NCBI GenBank assembly: GCA_008973525.1
Contig: WACJ01000040.1
Location: 806,001 to 870,000 of the forward strand
Length of the DNA: 64,000 nucleotides
Direction: 5' to 3'
DNA from: Stenopsyche tienmushanensis
Taxonomy: Eukaryota; Arthropoda; Insecta; Trichoptera; Stenopsychidae
Below, one piece after another: positions 58,654-64,000 of the stretch. How positions within the stretch are numbered: the first letter of the stretch is position 1; each line of letters opens with the position of its first letter. Position numbers and translations under genes: made by a program. The notes below the pieces were generated by a model. That model did no database searches. It saw nothing but the letters and a program-made list of their open reading frames with translations, and was not told the origin of the DNA.

Positions 58654-59165
58654 TTAGTTTGTCCCATAAGTTTCTTTCGCAAATGAACACAGATCAAATC
58701 ATAGCCATGGTTGAAGAAAACCCGCGATATACTGTTCGCGAAATAGCTAACAAGTTAGAAATTCCACGAACATCCATCCATAATCATCTGATAAAATTAG
58801 GCTACATCAATCGTTCAGATGTGTGGCTTCCTCATGAACTGACTGATTCAAATAAACTTCAGCGTATTTCAACATGCGATCTTCTTCTCCAACGACATAA
58901 TAGCCAACCTTTTCTGAAGAGACTTGTCACTGGAGATGAAAGTTGGATACTCTATGAGAATATCCAACGTAAACGGTCTCGGACCAAGGGTACATAAGCT
59001 TTAACTGTAGCTAAACCTGGCCTACATCAAAAAAAAGTTTTGCTATGCATTTGGTGGGACTGGAAGGGGGTAGTTTATTATGAGCTACTTCAGCAAGGTG
59101 AAACGATCAATTCAACAAAATATTGTTTCCAACTAGACAATCTAAAGGATGCAATTGCCGAATTG
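58654..59165 (+). pseudogene. Truncated mariner, longest copy of the deleted type
   Basis: The left end TTAGTTTGTCCCATAAG is fused to codons reading QMNTDQIIAMVEENPRYTVR, IPRTSIHNHLIKLG, VWLPHELTDS and VTGDESWILYENIQRKRS (first catalytic Asp). A frameshift follows near 58990, then VLLCIWWDWKGVVYYELLQQ and GETINSTKYCFQLDNLKDAI. Similarity stops there, before the second catalytic Asp, so the 3' half and right end are lost. The first helix-turn-helix is absent, as in 28517 and 43775. Confidence 0.85.
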
Positions 59166-60020
59166 ATAGACGAATTTTCAAACGCCCCTCTTACATGAAA
59201 TCGACGAATGGATCGAGGATAGGCAAAGACCCAAGAATCGAATCATTCCAAACGATTTCCTATACAAAAAATCTCGATGCAATAAATTATATTCATCATT
59301 TTCCGCCGCGTTCATATTATACACTATGCATTTATAGCTTAGAACCCGTTTCGAGTAACATCGTCCCGAGATTAAATCAGTGCGAGGGCCTCAAGGATAT
59401 CGACGTGTTAAATATACACTATTTTATTAGTGACGAGATTTCTCGAAGATCCGTAGTAAATAGGCCCCCGGGATACAGCGGCAGGATTCAAAAGTAATCC
59501 TGAACGGTTCGAGTCCATCCCATTGGAATCGGACCCGTTCTTCGATACCATCAGCAGGAAGCGATATTATCCCCCGATGCTTGTATAGAAGGTATCACAC
59601 TAATATAGAGCGAATGACAGGATGATATATATTTCGGTGTGTTGTTCGACAATGAATAAAGCCTTCGAAGAAATATCGATCCGATCGAGGTGTTGCGGCT
59701 TTGAAGCATGCGAGACGCTTGAATGGTGCGAAGTTCTTTCGTGTACACGAAATCGCTTTCGTTGGATCTTAAATTTTCGATTTCGATTGAAAAACATCCA
59801 TTATGGATAGTGCGATAAGATTGTAGAACAAAATCTGATTGGCTACTGTTCAATCAGTGAGGATTTAAAGATTAAAGGATTACTGCGCTATTTTCTTGAA
59901 TTTAATCATAAAATGAATTACGTCAAACATTATTGGAACAATGTAAGAAATTAAGCATTGAAAACAAGATTTTAAAAGCAATACAATGCATATTTAAAAA
60001 AATATATTGAAGACGGTTTT
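59166..60020. other. Spacer, no gene recognised
   Basis: Small frames on both strands at 59551-59853 overlap and carry no motif. No element ends seen. Confidence 0.35.
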
Positions 60021-60470
60021 TTAACCTTTTGAGGAGTGAGCAAATTTAAAATCGATGAAGTCGTTGATGCAATAATGGCTTTACACCGATTTCTTTCTGT
60101 CAGCTCCTATCAGCGTAAGACAATCTTCAATTCGAGGCAGAGTCAATTGTTAATAAACACAGTTGATAACATACAAGACCACGTCATTTCTAAACAATAT
60201 AATCATAATCATAGAACAAAATATTCGATCATTTCTTCAAGTAAACAAATAACAAACTTGAAATCGAAATCATTATTAGTCGATAAATTTGGGCTAACGA
60301 TCTATACAATCGTGCGATGTATGCGGGGAAGTTCTCCGTCTCTGTCTCCCGAATTGTGCTACGTTCTCTCTCTGTCTCTGTCTGTCTCCGAGCTCAATGT
60401 ACAAGAGTGCTCTTTCGGAATAGTGGAGGGGGGGTCCCAGGCCCTGGGATAGTACTCCCTTAGGGTTTAA
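60021..60470 (+). mobile_element. piggyBac-like MITE, copy B, with about 200 extra bases
   Basis: TTAACCTTTTGAGGAGTGAG at the left and TAGTACTCCCTTAGGGTTTAA at the right, TTAA at both limits. Aligned with copy A (inverted at 50717-50952), the two are collinear except for about 203 bases (60109-60311) present only here. Those bases are either an insertion here or a deletion in copy A. Confidence 0.6.
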
Positions 60471-60625
60471 GACACTTTCTGGGAAAACCAATGTGATAAC
60501 CTCGAGTAGTTTTTCTCAACATTATAAGAAAATACGCTCAACTTTTATAATTAGTAGATGCAAAAATGTTCTTCGATAATAATATTTTAGCTATTGTTGC
60601 AAATTCATTAATCATATCAGTTCAA

Positions 60626-60770
60626 ATCCAGGAAATCGGGTTAAACCTAGATCAAAATGATCTTTCGAATTTGTTAATACGGTGAATTTCCTCCCTTAAT
60701 CTGAATTTGAACCCGAACCTTTATAATAAGTCCAGAATTTAAACCACTATACCAACCCTTGGACCGGCCT
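60626..60770 (-). repeat. SINE-like element with tRNA-derived head
   Basis: The minus strand has TTGGTATAGTGGTTTAAAT (A-box-like) and GGTTCGGGTTCAAATTC (B-box-like). A body follows, ending TAGGTTTAACCCGATTTCC and TGGATTTG. The end segment is shared with 25404-25440. RNA polymerase III internal promoter boxes are the mark of tRNA-derived SINEs. Confidence 0.5.
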
Positions 60771-60864
60771 TCTAAAATGATTTCCCAGAAAAAAACCGTA
60801 ATTGAAGCGATATAGACGTTAGGAACGTAACCAAAACCAAAAATGACGGTTCGAAGCCCTGTAT

Positions 60865-61400
60865 GTAGGAAATCAAATCCCGGACAGTTTTAGGTGCTCA
60901 TGAATCCCGGGATTAGTAAACGTAATCCCGAAAATTTCGGGATTGAAATTTTTAAATAACAAAAATCGTACACCTCACCAGCACGATGAAGGCTACTAAA
61001 CTGAGACATTCCCGCCGAAATCTGGATGCTTGGAAACAGTGGCGTAACTACTAATTGGCGAGCTTAGGCGACGCCTAGGGGCAGTAACTGTTTAATCTAT
61101 TAATACATATAAACAGTACATATATATTTTTCAATTTATTATATTAACCTTTCCCTACCGGTGATGTATTTACTACACCTCGATTCTAATAATGGGAATA
61201 TCGATATGAAATATAATAGATACGGACTTCCAAAATCAGATCCAGACTAAATGACGAAACACTCGATGCTTTAATGTTACTTCGGGGATATTTTCAAAAT
61301 AATATTTGAATTTTTTAGTGTTTATTTGTCTATGGTTGAATTGTATTTGTATCTTTTCTTAAATAAATAAAAGTATTTTGCCTTAAAATTAAATAGCATT
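60865..61400 (+). mobile_element. hAT-derived repeat, copy 5, with transposase C-terminus
   Basis: The flank (ATCAAATCCCGGACAG through GGATGCTTGGAAA) precedes CAGTGGCGTAACTACTAATT at 61037. After an internal deletion it reads KIRSRLNDETLDALMLLRGY, then FQNNI and TGA (61232-61309), the very end of a hAT transposase. A 3' tail ending CTTTTCTTAAATAAATAAAA follows. With copy 4 this shows the family came from a coding hAT element. Confidence 0.82.
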
Positions 61401-64000
61401 CATAAAAAAGAGATTACCTCCAGAATTCTATGAGTGGCAGCGTCAATTATTTGTTCCCGCAAGCAAAGTGTTAATAAATTTGATAATAGCCTTCTTTAAT
61501 TTGATAAACGAATATGTACCATCGGTTAACAAGACATATTATAAGATAAAATATTGTCATACCAAATAGCTAAATCGAGCAAGCGTCCAAGTGATAAGAC
61601 ATTACCTGTAACAAAGATAAATACATCATAAATGTCACATCAAATACATAAACAAATAAAAATATGACACGCTGTCTGCATTTAACAATTGAACCCGCAA
61701 CCACAGTTCACAAGTTCGCCCCCGGACGACACTAAGCGAGATTTCAATTTAGTAATAGGAATCCATTGTGATTCGGAATAATTTTAAAATGGGTTTGTGT
61801 GGTATCATCCCACGTCCCACTTTGTTATCTGAAGACACCTCTCCTCGGAGACAGCATTCTGTCGCTGGGTCCGGGGATGTCTTATCGTCGAAGACACTGC
61901 TACAGCGAGCTTTCTTGGAGACAAACTAGATAAATATTTGGACCGTGGTCTGGTACACGATCCAATTTACTATTATTCGGTCGGTAGATCTCGAGATTAA
62001 CACTGAGGTGTCGGGTCGTTAACTGTCCTACGCATAAATTAAGCGCATTCAATTGTAATGCCTCCAAGATCGACCCTGTCCAGATAATACCCATGTAATG
62101 AATCCTGTCAAAGATCAATTACATTATGTGACGAGTATTAATTTTATATTTCTCCCCGTGTCGAATCAAGGTGTTAAATCTTAATATCCGGGGGACAAAA
62201 ACTGGGACATGTTGTTACCTGTGGTAAATATTTTGTTTCGGGACAGGTTAGGTCTAATTGCTTCGGAGGAATATCAAACACCACCTGCCCTTGTATGGTC
62301 GAGAAAAGCAATTTGTATGCGAGGGTATGCGCTTTGTATCCCGTTCAAATAAAATACTGTTGATAGCCATCTGCAATTATTATCTCTCTATCGAAGGCTT
62401 TCAAGGATCGCCCTGTAATTAAAGCGCTAATTGGAGCATCATTCGATTGCCGCTTTCGTTTGTGCTCAGTATCGTAGAAAAAGACGTCCTCGTCCCAAAG
62501 CTTATTGCATATAATTCTACCTGAATATTAAATCAGGAATAATATTCTGCCAATATATAGTCGTAACCACAAGTTTAAGGCAAATCATCTTATTCTTACA
62601 TATAATAGTTGCTGTTCGCAATGCAGTCGAAAAATTAGCAAATTCGTATGCCTATTGGGACAAAAAACAACCCTGCCGCAAGATAGTTTTTGTCCTATTG
62701 ATTTAAATCCCATACAGAATCTTTAAGGCAGCAGTTCTTAAACTTATGTAGTCCGCGGATCTTGAATAAAATTTATTTTGCGAATTCGTCTTAAATTAGA
62801 TTGTTTTAATATCTTTAAAAACGGTTTTGATTGAATTTTAAATGTTTTTCAAGATGTTTTGTAATACAATACGCAATATTGTACAAATAGATCACAACAT
62901 TAGAGGATGTAAATTCTGAAATACACTTTTTTTACGGACACTGAGGGAGAATTTGGCATAAGATCAAACGGAGTTCGAATCGAAATGCAATACATTCGTA
63001 AATCTTCACTTTCATTGGCAGAAAATCGAAACCGACAGTACTTTGAAGTGAATCTTTAAGATGATCATAGTGTAATTTTCGTCAGCAAAAAAATACAATA
63101 TTGCACAGTCTCCCACTGTGGCCACAAAACCTCAACGGTAGATACGATCCGATTATTTTAAATTTGTACAAGCAATAAAATATTCCAACAAACTGGGAGG
63201 TCTGTCGAAAAAATTGCAACGGCAATTGTCGCCAATGTATAATTCATTTGAGGGACAATCGAAAAAAATGTTTCCTCTTGAAATATGGAGACATTTCACT
63301 AGAGATCAATGTGAGACACAGCATGAGCAATGAATGACCAAATTGTTCCCGATGACCAATAAATATTTAATTCGTCCGCTGTCATTTTTTTCAGCTGAAG
63401 TCCTCGACAGAAGCTGAACATCCCTGCATTATAAAAGAGTGGGTCGATGAACCTGTATTTTTACAAGATTTAACCGTTGACCCGGTAATGTTAACACCAT
63501 GATTGACACGATCGTTATGTAAATCAACGATGCCGTCGGAAGCCTCGTTCCAACATACGTAGCCATAAAAAAATGTTATTACAAAGAATCTACAATTCAA
63601 CTGACCCCGGTTGACATATCAATATAACAAGAATAATGTTCATCTGTCTGGATGCTGCTGGAAAAATTTTATTGTGCAGATGACAACAATTATGTCATGC
63701 ATCGTTGCAATTATTTTAATTCTGGCATTCTATACATATTCGATGTCCGAATGTTGAAAGCGCCGCCACTGCTTGTGGATGCAAATTGACATCATTATTG
63801 CATTTCGACAAATCCCTTTTTAAAGTGTTGGAAGATGCAGCAGCCACCTTCGGATCTGAAGCAGCCAGAGGCAATATGATGATTAAAGACCGGATCAGAG
63901 GAAAATATCGCAAAAATGATTTGATTTAGTATGGCAATTTTAAAAATTTCAACACGGCCATAACACAATATATAATTTAACAGACGCTTCTATAAAATTA
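61401..64000. other. Unique spacer to window end, no gene recognised
   Basis: The longest frame near the end (63716-63913, minus) starts hydrophobic (PLIRSLIIILPLAAS) and might suggest a signal peptide. It has no motif, clear splice context or family match. Composition is mixed and I see no repeats. Confidence 0.35.

Noticed and set aside
63716..63913. A small secreted peptide gene with hydrophobic start
   Set aside because: The hydrophobic start is the only signal; no splice context, cysteine framework or family match.

Overview
This window is visibly AT-rich, nuclear animal DNA, most probably from an arthropod and likely an insect. It has split genes with GT..AG introns, an animal-specific mitochondrial calcium-uptake regulator (MICU3), and many mariner, hAT, piggyBac-like, pogo-like, RTE-like and R1-like elements. 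I see no bacterial-type operon, CRISPR array, rRNA or intact tRNA gene. I cannot name the species.

Layout. Bases 155-3844 (minus) hold a compact ankyrin-repeat gene of at least ten phase-consistent exons. Bases 3.1-12.3 kb are mostly transposon fragments: LINE pieces, a broken hAT transposase, a pogo-like remnant and half of a MITE. They also contain a 983-bp inverted, intron-containing and now broken copy of the ankyrin gene (9030-10012). Bases 12337-24679 (minus) hold the 3' nine exons of MICU3, with both EF hands, the C-terminal end and a candidate in-frame 27-codon exon. Its introns carry an RTE-like RT fragment, a 2176-bp hAT element with a perfect 8-bp target duplication, and an R1-like LINE tail. 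The MICU3 N-terminal exon(s) were not found and should lie beyond 24.7 kb.

From 25 to 64 kb I find no host coding gene that I can support. This part is AT-rich unique DNA peppered with elements. They are five main copies of a hAT-derived repeat (one split by a nearly intact mariner, one by a 200-bp palindromic MITE), three deleted mariners sharing one deletion junction, two R1-like LINE 3' ends, two piggyBac-like MITE types, a pogo/Tigger-like MITE, SINE-like tRNA-derived sequences, and a (GT)n-bearing repeat family. Some stretches with no repeat or ORF (for example 48.3-49.4 kb) look like candidate regulatory DNA.

How it works together. The two host genes appear unrelated; MICU3 acts at the mitochondrial calcium uniporter and the ankyrin protein is of unknown role. 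Most of the structure comes from nested transposition, which can be dated relatively because several insertions have an empty paralogous site inside the same window. I found no convincing new multi-gene system. The best leads are the candidate MICU3 exon, the shared-junction mariner derivative, and the doubled palindrome in the piggyBac-like ends.
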